From positions 62,001 through 126,000 of the forward strand of contig CAVUAT010000011.1 in NCBI GenBank assembly GCA_963739545.1: a DNA stretch of 64,000 nt, given 5' to 3'. A model generated the notes under the pieces. The model was not told the origin of the DNA, did not search any database, and saw only the letters and a list, made by a program, of their open reading frames with translations. Origin of the DNA: CAVUAT01 sp963739545 (lineage in GTDB: Bacteria > Actinomycetota > Thermoleophilia > Solirubrobacterales > 70-9). The position numbers were made by a program, and so were the translations under genes. Below, in pieces: positions 27,408 through 35,324 of this stretch (within the stretch, counting starts at the first letter, position 1; the number at the start of each line of letters is the position of its first letter).

Positions 27408-27779
27408 ATGAAGATCGTCAAGCTGGGAGGAGCACTGGGCGCCGTCATCATCGCTGCCGCCCTCGCCTGCGGTCCATCGGCCCTCGCCGACGAGGGCGGG
27501 AGGGGTTACCGCGCGGCGCCACATCACGAGTTCACGGACAGCCAACAAACGCCGTACCGGCCAGCGCCCCATCACCCTCAACCTGGTGAGGTCACGATCC
27601 CGTACGAGTTGGTTGCAGACCCGCCGGCGGCCGAGTCCTCCGGAGGGGGCATCGACCGGGACGACGCCGTGATCGGCGGAGCGGTTGTCGCGCTCCTGGC
27701 TGCCACGGCGGGCGCCGTCGCCCTCGCCCGGCGTCAGCGCATGCCGAGGACTGCCAGCGGAGCCCCTGATGCGAGCTAG
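27408..27779 (+). CDS. Small exported protein with C-terminal membrane anchor
   Basis: 123 aa with a strong AAGGAGG before the ATG. The signal peptide is MKIVKLGGALGAVIIAAALACGPSALA, with cleavage likely before DEGG. The mature part is His/Pro-rich (APHHEF, RPAPHHPQPGE), then a Ser/Gly linker, one membrane segment (VIGGAVVALLAATAGAVALA) and a short basic tail (RRQRM). I do not recognise a family. Divergence from the SARP regulator and the direct repeats upstream suggest it is that regulator's target. The histidines could bind metal (speculative). Confidence 0.7.
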   Translation: MKIVKLGGALGAVIIAAALACGPSALADEGGRGYRAAPHHEFTDSQQTPYRPAPHHPQPGEVTIPYELVADPPAAESSGGGIDRDDAVIGGAVVALLAATAGAVALARRQRMPRTASGAPDAS

Positions 27780-27884
27780 GTGAGCAAGCCCTCCCCGCGA
27801 CGCTATTTGTACGACGCCTGCTGAGTCGGGCAGGTGAGCGGCATCTGAGGGGGAGAGTTCAGCGGCGCCGCCGCTCAATGTGGC

Positions 27885-28598
27885 GTGCTTCCCGAGATCG
27901 AAGAGCTCGCCACGCTGGTGGTCTGCGAGGACGACGACCCGACGCGGGAGCTGCTCTGCGACCACCTGACCGCTGACCGCTACCGGGCGCTGCCGGCGCC
28001 GAGCGCCTCGGACGCGCTGCGCCTCTGCGGCTACAGCCACCCCGACCTGATGGTGTTGGACCTGACGCTGCCCGACGCCGGCGGGATCGATGTGCTGCGC
28101 GAGATTCGCCTCGCCGACGGCGACAGCGGCCGCTACGACCCGGGGCTCCCGGTGGTCGTGCTCTCGGGTCGAGGCTCAGAGGCCGACCGGCTGCGCGGCT
28201 TCGCGGCGGGGGCAGACGACTATCTAGTCAAGCCCTTCCACTACCCGGAGCTGGCTGCCCGGATCGCGGCGGTGTTGCGACGCAGCGCGGGCCGCAGCCA
28301 GGGACCACTGCGGGTCGGCGACCTGGTGGTGGACTCGGTCACCCGCAAGGTGCGGGTGGGTGATCGCGAGGTCGAGCTTGCCAACAAGGAGTTCGCCCTG
28401 CTCCGCACGCTCGCCTCCGAGCCGAGGCGCGTGTTCACCAAGGAGGAGCTCCTGCGCGACGTCTGGGGCTTCCGTTCGATGGGCCGCACCCGCACGCTCG
28501 ACTCCCACGCGAGCCGGCTGCGGAGAAAGCTCGACCCCGAGGGCTCGCGCTTCGTCTTCAATTGCTGGGGCGTCGGATATCGGCTGATCGGCGGATGA
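27885..28598 (+). CDS. OmpR/PhoB-type response regulator
   Basis: 237 aa from GTG 27885. The receiver domain has acidic residues CEDDDP, phospho-acceptor Asp in LMVLDLTLPDAGG, Thr/Ser equivalent VVLSGRG and the conserved Lys in YLVKPFHYPEL. The C-terminal winged helix covers VELANKEFALLRTLASEPRRVFTKEELLRDVWGF and RTLDSHASRLRRKL. It activates or represses promoters when phosphorylated, presumably by the kinase 13 bp downstream. Placement before Tad pilus genes suggests a link to pilus expression (inference). Confidence 0.92.
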   Translation: MLPEIEELATLVVCEDDDPTRELLCDHLTADRYRALPAPSASDALRLCGYSHPDLMVLDLTLPDAGGIDVLREIRLADGDSGRYDPGLPVVVLSGRGSEADRLRGFAAGADDYLVKPFHYPELAARIAAVLRRSAGRSQGPLRVGDLVVDSVTRKVRVGDREVELANKEFALLRTLASEPRRVFTKEELLRDVWGFRSMGRTRTLDSHASRLRRKLDPEGSRFVFNCWGVGYRLIGG

Positions 28599-28611
28599 GG
28601 GGATCGAGCGG

Positions 28612-29247
28612 TTGATCTCCCCAGGCCACCGGCGCAGGTTGAACCGCGCGCTGCACGAGCTGCGCCGGCCGCTGCAGGCGCTGACGCTTCTCGACGACCA
28701 CGGTGGCCAGCATCCGAGCGCCTCGCCCCCCGGCGCCGCTCGCCGGGGTTTGCTCGAGCTCGCCTCCTGCGCGCTGGTCGAGCTCGACGGGGCGCTGAAC
28801 GGCGGCGAGCCCCCGCGTTCCGCGCGCATGGTCTGCTGCCGCGAGCTCGTCCTCGCCTCGCTCCAGCGCTGGCGGGCGGTCGCAGCGGACGCGGGCGGCA
28901 TCAGGGTCTTCTGGGACGCGGGGCCCGCGCCGGTCGAAGGCGACCCGGTCGCGATCGCGCAGGCGTTCGACAACCTGATCGCGAACGCGCTCGAGCACGG
29001 CGGCCCTCCGCTCGTGGTCACGGCCGCGACCGTGGCCGGAAAGCTCCGGATCACGGTCGCGAACGGCCGCTCGGGGGGCGAGCGCCGGCGGGACGAACGC
29101 GACCCCCGCCGGGGCCACGGAGTCGCGGTCGTCTCGGAGACTGCGAGCGCCCATCGCGGGCGCTTCGCGATCTGCGAGACAAGCTCGGGATGCGTGGCGG
29201 CGCTCGAGCTGCCGCTGGCCGAGCCCGGCCTGGCCCGCGCGGCGTGA
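28612..29247 (+). CDS. Sensor-less histidine kinase-like protein
   Basis: 211 aa from TTG 28612. A HisKA-like H-box (LNRALHELRRPLQAL) is followed by a HATPase_c domain with N-box QAFDNLIANALEHGG and a short glycine-rich lid (RRGHGVAVVSETAS). No transmembrane or sensory domain is present, so input must come through a partner, or the protein is a soluble phosphodonor/phosphatase for the adjacent response regulator. The H-box sits almost at the N-terminus, so a missed upstream start cannot be excluded. Confidence 0.8.
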   Translation: MISPGHRRRLNRALHELRRPLQALTLLDDHGGQHPSASPPGAARRGLLELASCALVELDGALNGGEPPRSARMVCCRELVLASLQRWRAVAADAGGIRVFWDAGPAPVEGDPVAIAQAFDNLIANALEHGGPPLVVTAATVAGKLRITVANGRSGGERRRDERDPRRGHGVAVVSETASAHRGRFAICETSSGCVAALELPLAEPGLARAA

Positions 29248-29265
29248 GGACCGGATCGGTCCGCT

Positions 29266-29907
29266 GTGAGCCGCCGGGCCCGCGCGATCGCCTTCCTTGC
29301 GGCCGCGGCGCTCTGTGCCACGCTCGCCGCGACCGTCGCCGGCCGCTACCGCACTGCCGCTGAGGGCCGATACGGGGACCTGCGCCCGGTGGTCGTCGCC
29401 ACGGCGGACTTCGCCGCTGGGACGGTGATCGGCCCGAAGCAGGTCGCAGGCCTCGCGGTGCGGCGGGTGCCGGCGTCGTTCGTGCCGCCGGGGACCCTGC
29501 GCTCGCCCGACGAGGCGCTCGGCCAGGCCCCGGGAGCGACGATCTCGGCGGGCTCCTACCTCGTTGGCTCGCAACTCGCGTTGCCGCTGCCCGAGGTGCC
29601 GCAGGCTCCGGGCGCGGGCCGCGGCCGGAGCCCGGTGCAGGTGGCCGTCGCGGGAGCCGAGGCGCTGACCTTCGGCGGGGCGTCGCCCGAGGGGACGCGC
29701 GTCGACGTCGTGATCGCCCAGCGCTCTGGACTCGGCAACAGCGCGCGCACGTACGTCGCGGCGAGCGGAGTGCGGTTGCTGGCCCTTCGCAGCCCGCAAG
29801 GAGCGGGGGAGGGATGGTCGGCGACCCTAGCCGTCGGGCGCGAGCAGGCGCTCGAGCTGATCGAAGCCGAGGCGGCCGCGCGCGAGATCAGGCTGCTGCC
29901 GCGCTGA
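29266..29907 (+). CDS. cpaB: CpaB/RcpC-like SAF domain pilus assembly protein
   Basis: 213 aa from GTG 29266. An N-terminal membrane anchor (IAFLAAAALCATLAATVAG) precedes an SAF domain (VVVATADFAAGTVIGPKQVAGLAVRRVP) and a VDVVIAQ-containing C-terminal domain, as in Flp pilus assembly CpaB. It acts at the cell envelope in Tad pilus assembly. The stop shares a base with the cpaF start (TGATG), giving a coupled cpaB-cpaF-tadB-tadC operon. Confidence 0.82.
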   Translation: MSRRARAIAFLAAAALCATLAATVAGRYRTAAEGRYGDLRPVVVATADFAAGTVIGPKQVAGLAVRRVPASFVPPGTLRSPDEALGQAPGATISAGSYLVGSQLALPLPEVPQAPGAGRGRSPVQVAVAGAEALTFGGASPEGTRVDVVIAQRSGLGNSARTYVAASGVRLLALRSPQGAGEGWSATLAVGREQALELIEAEAAAREIRLLPR

Positions 29908-31046
29908 TGGACGAGATCGTCCGCCGCCGGCACTTGGAGTCGCTGGCGACGGAACTGCGGAGGCGACTGGTCGAGCGTCGCCGGGCCGAAGCGGCGTCGG
30001 GCGGCGAGCTGGTGCCGCTGCGCGACGCGGTGGCACGGCTCGTGGACTCCGACGCCGCGGTGCTGGAGTCACCGACGCGAGATCGGCTGCGGGAGCTCAT
30101 CCTGCGTGAGGCTGTCGGGCTGGGACCGCTGGAGGACCTGCTCGACGATCCGAGCGTCGAGGAGGTGATGGTGGTCGGGCACGAGCGCGTCTACGTGGAG
30201 CGCGCGGGCGCGCTCGAGCGAACAGAGGTGGAGTTCGCGTCCGAACAGGCTCTGCGCGACGCCATCGAGCGGATCCTCGCGCCGCTCGGGCGCCGGGTGG
30301 ACGAGCTTAGCCCGATGGTCGACGCCCGGCTCGAGGATGGATCGCGGGTTAACGTGATCATCCCGCCGCTCGCCGTCGACGGGCCGTCGCTTTCGATCCG
30401 GCGCTTCTCGGCGGCGAGGCCCGGGCCCGACGAGTTGGTGGAGCTCGGGACGCTGACGCCCGGGGTGCGCGACCAGCTCGGCGACGCCGTCGCCGCGCGG
30501 CGGAGCATCCTGATCAGCGGAGGGACCGGTTCGGGCAAGACCACGCTCCTGAACGCGCTCTCGGCGTTCATCGGGCCGCACGAGCGGGTGGTCACGATCG
30601 AGGACGCGGCCGAGCTGCGGCTGCGCCAGCCCCATGTGGTTCGCCTGGAGGGGCGGCCCGCCAACGTCGAGGGGCGCGGCCAGGTGTCGATCCGAGACCT
30701 GCTGCGAAACGCGCTGCGGATGCGGCCGGACCGCATCGTCATCGGCGAGGTCCGCGGCGGCGAGGCGCTCGATCTGCTGATGGCCCTCAACACGGGCCAC
30801 GAGGGGGCGCTTTCGACCGTGCACGCGAACTCGACCGAGGACGCCCTTCGCCGGATCGAGACCCTCGCCTTGATGGCCGGAGTCGGCCTCCCGCACGCGG
30901 CGATCCGCGAGCAGCTCGCCCGCGGAGTGGACCTGGTCGTTCACCTGGCCCGGCTCGGCGACGGATCGCGGAAGGTCGTCGAGGTCGGAGAGGTCGTTCG
31001 CGCTGTGGGGTCGGTCGGCGTCCGCGAGCTGCACCGCGCGGAGTAG
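29907..31046 (+). CDS. cpaF: Tad pilus assembly ATPase CpaF/TadA
   Basis: 379 aa from ATG 29907. VirB11/GspE-type motifs: Walker A ISGGTGSGKTTLLNAL, Asp box IEDAAELRL, Walker B-like RMRPDRIVIGEVRGGEALDLLMALNTGHEG and the His box STVHANS. It powers pilus extension at the inner membrane together with TadB/TadC. It is shorter than many CpaF proteins because the N-terminal region is compact. Confidence 0.94.
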   Translation: MDEIVRRRHLESLATELRRRLVERRRAEAASGGELVPLRDAVARLVDSDAAVLESPTRDRLRELILREAVGLGPLEDLLDDPSVEEVMVVGHERVYVERAGALERTEVEFASEQALRDAIERILAPLGRRVDELSPMVDARLEDGSRVNVIIPPLAVDGPSLSIRRFSAARPGPDELVELGTLTPGVRDQLGDAVAARRSILISGGTGSGKTTLLNALSAFIGPHERVVTIEDAAELRLRQPHVVRLEGRPANVEGRGQVSIRDLLRNALRMRPDRIVIGEVRGGEALDLLMALNTGHEGALSTVHANSTEDALRRIETLALMAGVGLPHAAIREQLARGVDLVVHLARLGDGSRKVVEVGEVVRAVGSVGVRELHRAE

Positions 31047-31049
31047 GCG

Positions 31050-31910
31050 ATGGGCGAAGCCCTGCTGCTGATCCTCGCCGCCGCGGCCGGCGGCCTCGCG
31101 GCCGTCGCGGCTCGCGAGGCCGTGCTCGGCGCACCGCGGCTCGCCGAGTGGCTGCGCGCCGCCGCGCGGCCACTGGCGCGGGCGGGGCGCGAGGGGTACG
31201 CGCCGAGCGCCTCTGAGCAGCGGCGCTTGGGGGTGCTGGGAAGCGGAGCGATCCTGGCGCTCGTGGTGTTCTCGTTCGGCCCCGGCCCGCTGGCGCTCGT
31301 CGCGGCGACCGGCCCACTGGCCGCGGGCTCGCTCGTCGCGCGGCGCCGAGAGCGCTATCGCCGCGAGGTGGAGCGCTCGATCCCCGAGATCGCGGCTGCG
31401 GTCGCTGATGCGATCTCGGCTGGAAGCTCTGTAAGGGCGGCCCTCGCGGGCGCCGCGACCTCGCTGGAGGGCCCGCCCGCCCGGGAGCTCGCCAGGCTCG
31501 CCGCCGAGCTCGAGCTGGGAGCGCCGACGGCGTCAGCCCTCGATGCCCTTCGCGGCCGCATGCGCTCGTCGCGGGTCGACGCGCTGGTCGGGGCCCTGCT
31601 CAGCCAGCAGGTGGCCGGGGGAGACCTCGCAGGCTTGATGAGACGGCTCGGCACCGCGGCGGCCGAGAGCGATCGCGTGGCCGACGACGCGCGGGCTGCC
31701 ACCACCCAGGCGCGTTTCACCGGGCTGCTGGTCGTCGCGATGCCCGCCGGCTCAGCCGTTTTCGCCGAGCTGCTCGAGCCGGGTTTCGTCTCGAAGGTCC
31801 TTTCGGACCCGGCAGGGGTGGTGCTGCTCGCGATCGCGGGAGCGCTGCAGCTCGCCGGCTTCTGGACGATCCGCAGGCTCGGCCGCCCTGACGATGCCGA
31901 GGCTGCCTGA
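31050..31910 (+). CDS. tadB: Tad secretion inner-membrane protein TadB
   Basis: 286 aa. N-terminal membrane segments (LLLILAAAAGGLAAVAA, LGSGAILALVVFSFGPGPLALVAA) flank a cytoplasmic T2SSF domain (RSIPEIAAAVADAISAGSSVRAALAGAATSLEGP), with two C-terminal membrane segments. It forms the platform contacting CpaF. It starts 3 bp after the cpaF stop and overlaps tadC by one base (TGATG). Confidence 0.88.
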   Translation: MGEALLLILAAAAGGLAAVAAREAVLGAPRLAEWLRAAARPLARAGREGYAPSASEQRRLGVLGSGAILALVVFSFGPGPLALVAATGPLAAGSLVARRRERYRREVERSIPEIAAAVADAISAGSSVRAALAGAATSLEGPPARELARLAAELELGAPTASALDALRGRMRSSRVDALVGALLSQQVAGGDLAGLMRRLGTAAAESDRVADDARAATTQARFTGLLVVAMPAGSAVFAELLEPGFVSKVLSDPAGVVLLAIAGALQLAGFWTIRRLGRPDDAEAA

Positions 31911-32722
31911 TGACGGCTGCGGTTCTGCTCATCTGCGCCGCGCTGCTGCTCGCGCTCGCCGGCGCGGCCGAGATCGGCGGGCGCGCGTTTCGCTCCGGGG
32001 CGGTGGAGCTCCGCGTGCCGGGAACCCTGGCGCCCCTGGTCGCCAGGCTCGACCTCGCGCCGCGCATCGCCCGCGCCGGGCTCGGCGAGCGGTTGACGGT
32101 GCCTGGCCTGGTGTCGGCGAAGGCCGCGGGCACCCTCGCCGGACTCCTGCTGGCTCCGATCGCGGCGCCGGTCGCGCCCGGGCGGCTCGCAATCGTGATC
32201 GCGCTGGGACTGCCCGTCGCGGGCTTTCTCGCGCCCGACGCGCTGCTCGAGCGCCGTGCAAGGGTTCGCGCCCGGGCTCTGCGGGGCTCGCTCCCGGACG
32301 CGCTCGACCTGCTCGCCACGGCGGCCGCGGCCGGCCGCAGCCCGCTCACCGGGTTCGCCGAGATCTCGCGAGGGCAGGGAGCGCTGGCTCGTGAGCTGGC
32401 GATGGTGGTCGCCGAAACGTCGTGCGGCGCACCTCAGCGCGACGCCTTCGAAGCGCTGCGGCGCCGTGTCCCCGCCCAGGAGCTTGCGGCGATGTGCTCG
32501 GCGATCGAGCGCTCGCGGCGCTATGGCTCCCCGCTGGCCGACCAGCTCCACGATCAGGCAGGGTCGCTGCGCGGCTCGCAGAGGCGAAGGATCTCGGAGC
32601 AGGCAGCACGGGCCGCGCCGAAGATCCAGCTCGCCGTCGCGCTGCTGCTCGTCCCGTCGGTGCTGCTCATGATCGCGGCGGGGCTGCTCGCCAACGCCGA
32701 TCGGTTCCTCGCCGGGATCTAG
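31910..32722 (+). CDS. tadC: Tad secretion inner-membrane protein TadC
   Basis: 270 aa, paired with TadB. The T2SSF core (GSLPDALDLLATAAAAGRSPLTGFAEISRGQGALARELAMV) is bounded by hydrophobic segments at the N-terminus and at VALLLVPSVLLMIAAGLLAN. It is the last gene of the cluster. No Flp prepilin, prepilin peptidase or secretin is seen before the division cluster begins. Confidence 0.87.
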   Translation: MTAAVLLICAALLLALAGAAEIGGRAFRSGAVELRVPGTLAPLVARLDLAPRIARAGLGERLTVPGLVSAKAAGTLAGLLLAPIAAPVAPGRLAIVIALGLPVAGFLAPDALLERRARVRARALRGSLPDALDLLATAAAAGRSPLTGFAEISRGQGALARELAMVVAETSCGAPQRDAFEALRRRVPAQELAAMCSAIERSRRYGSPLADQLHDQAGSLRGSQRRRISEQAARAAPKIQLAVALLLVPSVLLMIAAGLLANADRFLAGI

Positions 32723-32916
32723 GCCGACCCGATCCGGGGACCCCGGCGAGGGTGTGGCGAAGTGGGGGATTGCAAGCGCGGTTGCACCTGAGGGAGCTCC
32801 GAGCCCCCATCCGCCAGGAGGCGGGGAGGAGCCCGGAAACGGCATTGCGATGCGGTTTGCGGGCCGCCGAGCTGGGGTGATGCAGATCCGTCCGACGGAT
32901 CTTCTGTAATGCGCGG

Positions 32917-32960
32917 TGTGAGGAAGTGTTGCGAGGTGGGGCAAAGTGGGTTAGTGTGCC
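32917..32960 (+). promoter_or_regulatory. mraZ promoter with 10-bp phased MraZ boxes
   Basis: TG-starting tetramers recur every 10 bp: TGTG 32917, TGTT 32927, TGGG 32937, TGGG 32947, TGCC 32957. The two TGGG copies match the TGGG-N6 spacing known for MraZ boxes. The promoter TTGCGA (32929-32934), 17 bp, TAGTGT (32952-32957) has both TGGG boxes inside its spacer, so MraZ binding would block it. This fits autorepression of the dcw cluster by MraZ. Confidence 0.68.
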
Positions 32961-32977
32961 GCCTCGAGTTGGTCAAA

Positions 32978-33020
32978 GGGCCGGGGTGGTGAAGCTCCTC
33001 CCACTTCACCTCCCCGGCCC
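32978..33020 (+). promoter_or_regulatory. Long hairpin in the mraZ leader
   Basis: Arms GGGCCGGGGTGGTGAAG (32978-32994) and 33004-33020 pair over 17 positions with one mismatch around the 9-nt loop CTCCTCCCA. No T-tract follows, so it does not look like a simple intrinsic terminator. The loop is anti-Shine-Dalgarno-like and could pair with purine-rich ribosome-binding sites downstream (inference). Confidence 0.6.
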
Positions 33021-33058
33021 GCTCCGAACCGGCTCACACTTCGGAGAGGAAACCTCAG

Positions 33059-33497
33059 TTGTCTTTTCTCGGTCAGTTCGAACACAACCTGGACTCCAAA
33101 GATCGTCTGACGGTCCCCTCGAAGTTTCGCGCGGCCGTCTCAGATGGAGTCATTCTCGTCCGAGGCATACATCCCTCGGTCTGGGTCTTCTCGCCCGACG
33201 GGTTCGAGCGCTTCAAGAAGAGCTTCGTCGGCACGACGAACCCGCTCGGCCGCAAGGGCCAGATGATCCGACACCACTTCGCGAGCATGGCCTTCGACGA
33301 CGCCCTCGACTCGGCCGGCCGCATCCGCGTCCCCAAGAAGCTTCAGGAACACGCGTCGCTGAGCGAGGGGGCCTGCGTGGTCGCCGGCGCCGATGACTGG
33401 TTCGAGATCTGGAACCCCGACAGCCTGGGCCGCCTACGAGAAGGAGATGGCTGCCGAGATCACCGACATCGCCGAGAACCTCTCGGAGCTGGATTGA
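33059..33497 (+). CDS. mraZ: Transcriptional regulator MraZ, frameshifted near the C-terminus
   Basis: About 145 aa if corrected, from TTG 33059 with an AGGAA site upstream. SpoVT/AbrB-like repeats are clear: FLGQFEHNLDSKDRLTVPSKFRAAV and later FDDALDSAGRIRVPKKLQEHASL. After EIWNPDSL the frame is lost at GGG 33427-33429. Removing one G gives SLAAYEKEMAAEITDIAENLSELD and a stop at 33497, the normal MraZ ending. Uncorrected, the frame reads a non-homologous tail to 33523, within 2 bp of the rsmH start. MraZ binds direct repeats at its own promoter and represses the division and wall cluster. Confidence 0.88.
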
Positions 33498-33524
33498 CGT
33501 GCGTCATTCGAGGAGGAGACTGAG

Positions 33525-34532
33525 ATGAATCGAGCGACAATGACCAGGCCGGGGGGCCAAGGGGCCGCGGCAGCGAAGATTGGCTACGTGCCACCCGACC
33601 ACGAACCCGTTCTTCCCATCGAGCTCGTCGAGATCCTCGACCCGCGCCCGGGCGAGACCTTCGTCGACTGCACGTTCGGAGCGGGCGGCCACTCCCGGCT
33701 GATCTCCGAGCACCTCGGCTCCGAGGGCGAGTTGATCGCCATCGACCGCGATCCCACGGCCGAGGAGCGCTGGCGCGAGTTCTCGTCCACGGCGCCCTCG
33801 CGCACGCGCTTCCTCCGCGCTGATTTCGTCGCCGGGCTCGAGGGCCTTCGCGGCGAGGGCGTGCGCCCCGACGGGATCCTGTTCGACCTCGGCATGTCCT
33901 CGATGCAGGTCGACGCTTGGGAGCGCGGCTTCTCCTACGCCTACGAGGCTCCGCTCGACATGCGGATGGACCCCGACCAGAGCCTGAGTGCGACCGAGGT
34001 CGTGAACGAATGGCCGCAGGAGCGCCTCGCCCGCGTCCTTCGCGACTTCGGTGAGGAGCGCCGCGCCGGCTCGATCGCGCGCGAGATCGTCCGCCGACGC
34101 CCAATCGAGACGACCAGCGAGCTCGTCGCCGCGATCAAGGCTGCGATCCCGCCCGCCGACCGCTTCGGCCGCGGCCATCCTGCCAAGCGCTCGTTCCAGG
34201 CGATCCGGATCGCGGTCAACGGCGAGCTCGAGGCTCTGGACCGCGCGCTGCCACTGGCCTGGGAGCGCCTGCCGGTCGGCGGGCGCCTGGGCGCGATCTC
34301 GTTCCACTCGCTCGAGGACCGCAGGGTGAAGCGCTTCCTCGTAGCCCGGGCCAAGGGATGCATCTGCCCGCCCGAGATCCCGGTCTGCGTCTGCGGCCGC
34401 GAGCCCGAGGCCGAGCTTCTGACGAAGCGCGCGCTCGCGCCGGCTCCCGAGGAGATCGAGCGCAACCCGCGCTCGGCATCCGCTCACCTGCGCGCCGCCC
34501 GCAAGCTCCGCGAGCAGGGGCCCGCGGACTGA
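33525..34532 (+). CDS. rsmH: 16S rRNA (cytosine-1402-N4)-methyltransferase RsmH
   Basis: 335 aa, start with GAGGAGGAG upstream. It opens at HEPVLPIELVEIL and has the SAM-binding FVDCTFGAGGHSRLI motif, DGILFDLGMSSMQVD and the C-terminal ISFHSLEDRRVKRFL signature of RsmH/MraW. It methylates C1402 of 16S rRNA on the small subunit. It is the second gene of the dcw cluster, as in most bacteria. Its stop shares a base with an ATG at 34532 that is out of frame with the next recognised protein. Confidence 0.95.
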   Translation: MNRATMTRPGGQGAAAAKIGYVPPDHEPVLPIELVEILDPRPGETFVDCTFGAGGHSRLISEHLGSEGELIAIDRDPTAEERWREFSSTAPSRTRFLRADFVAGLEGLRGEGVRPDGILFDLGMSSMQVDAWERGFSYAYEAPLDMRMDPDQSLSATEVVNEWPQERLARVLRDFGEERRAGSIAREIVRRRPIETTSELVAAIKAAIPPADRFGRGHPAKRSFQAIRIAVNGELEALDRALPLAWERLPVGGRLGAISFHSLEDRRVKRFLVARAKGCICPPEIPVCVCGREPEAELLTKRALAPAPEEIERNPRSASAHLRAARKLREQGPAD

Positions 34533-34580
34533 TGGGCGCTCCCGCCCTCGCACCGCGCCGCGCGCCGGCCCCGTCTCGCC

Positions 34581-35309
34581 GTGCCGCCCGCGCGGAAGCC
34601 ACCGCGGAAGCCCCGCAAGCCCGCGGGCAAGCGCCAAGGCGCCGGACGACCGCAGCACTCCGCGGTGCGAACCCAGCAGGTACGGCGCCGCCTGGACGGT
34701 CGCCGCAACTTCGCCCAGCCCGCGCTGGCCGGGGCGGCGCTGATTCCGCACGCCGCCGTCGGCGCAGTCGGAGCGGTCCGCGACATCTCGGACTCCAGCC
34801 TGATCGTGCGGCTGACCCGTGGCCGCGGCTGGATCGCGGTCCTCTGCGCGCTGCTCGCCGGGATCGTCGCGCTCAACGTCTTCAGCCTCTCGATCAGCAC
34901 GACCTCGGGCCGCGTATCGCAGCAGATCTCCGAGGTCGAGCGCGCGAACTCCGCGCTGCGGGCCTCGCTCGCGGAGGAGCTCTCGGCCAGCAGGGTGGAG
35001 GAGGCCGCGGCGAACCTCGGGTTGGCGACGCCGCCCGGAGACCAGGTCACCTATCTCGACGCCTCCGACACGGACCTCGACAAGCTTCTGGCGCTCCTAG
35101 GTAACGACACCGTGCTCACCGACGACGTGCCCGACCAGGCCCCGACCATCGCGTACGAGGACCCCTACCCGTCCGCCCCGGATGACACGGCGGCGCCGCC
35201 GAGCACCGCGACCGCTCCGTCGGCGAGCGCTCCATCAACGAGCGCGCCCGCAGCGCCCCCGCCCTCGGCTCCGTCGGCCGGAGGCACGACCGGCGGCGTG
35301 GGCCTCTAG
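34581..35309 (+). CDS. ftsL: FtsL-like divisome membrane protein
   Basis: 242 aa from GTG 34581. A basic Pro/Lys/Arg-rich cytoplasmic tail (about 1-45) precedes one membrane segment (GWIAVLCALLAGIVALNVFSLSI), a short coiled-coil (GRVSQQISEVERANSALRASLAEEL) and a Pro/Ser/Ala-rich C-terminal tail. This shape and its place between rsmH and ftsI identify FtsL, which joins FtsB/FtsQ and activates FtsI/FtsW. The long disordered tail is unusual. The GTG has no clear ribosome site, whereas ATG 34532 forms a TGATG junction one frame off, so the true start may be 34532 with an indel. Confidence 0.75.
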   Translation: MPPARKPPRKPRKPAGKRQGAGRPQHSAVRTQQVRRRLDGRRNFAQPALAGAALIPHAAVGAVGAVRDISDSSLIVRLTRGRGWIAVLCALLAGIVALNVFSLSISTTSGRVSQQISEVERANSALRASLAEELSASRVEEAAANLGLATPPGDQVTYLDASDTDLDKLLALLGNDTVLTDDVPDQAPTIAYEDPYPSAPDDTAAPPSTATAPSASAPSTSAPAAPPPSAPSAGGTTGGVGL

Positions 35310-35324
35310 GAAGGCAGGCGCCCG

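Larger units (their letters stand above)
32723..33058. other. Intergenic region carrying the division-cluster promoter and leader
   Basis: 336 bp without a gene. The first part holds a weak MraZ-like pair (TGTGG at 32753 and TGGGG at 32763, 10-bp phase) and a short CCGCC-AGGA-GGCGG hairpin, then nothing I recognise until about 32910. The rest holds the phased MraZ boxes, a TTGCGA-N17-TAGTGT promoter and a long leader hairpin, listed separately. No tRNA or riboswitch class was recognised. Confidence 0.6.

Noticed and set aside
32723..33058. Riboswitch or tRNA in the mraZ upstream region
   Set aside because: No acceptor/anticodon pattern or known aptamer core; only the promoter, phased boxes and the hairpin are supportable.
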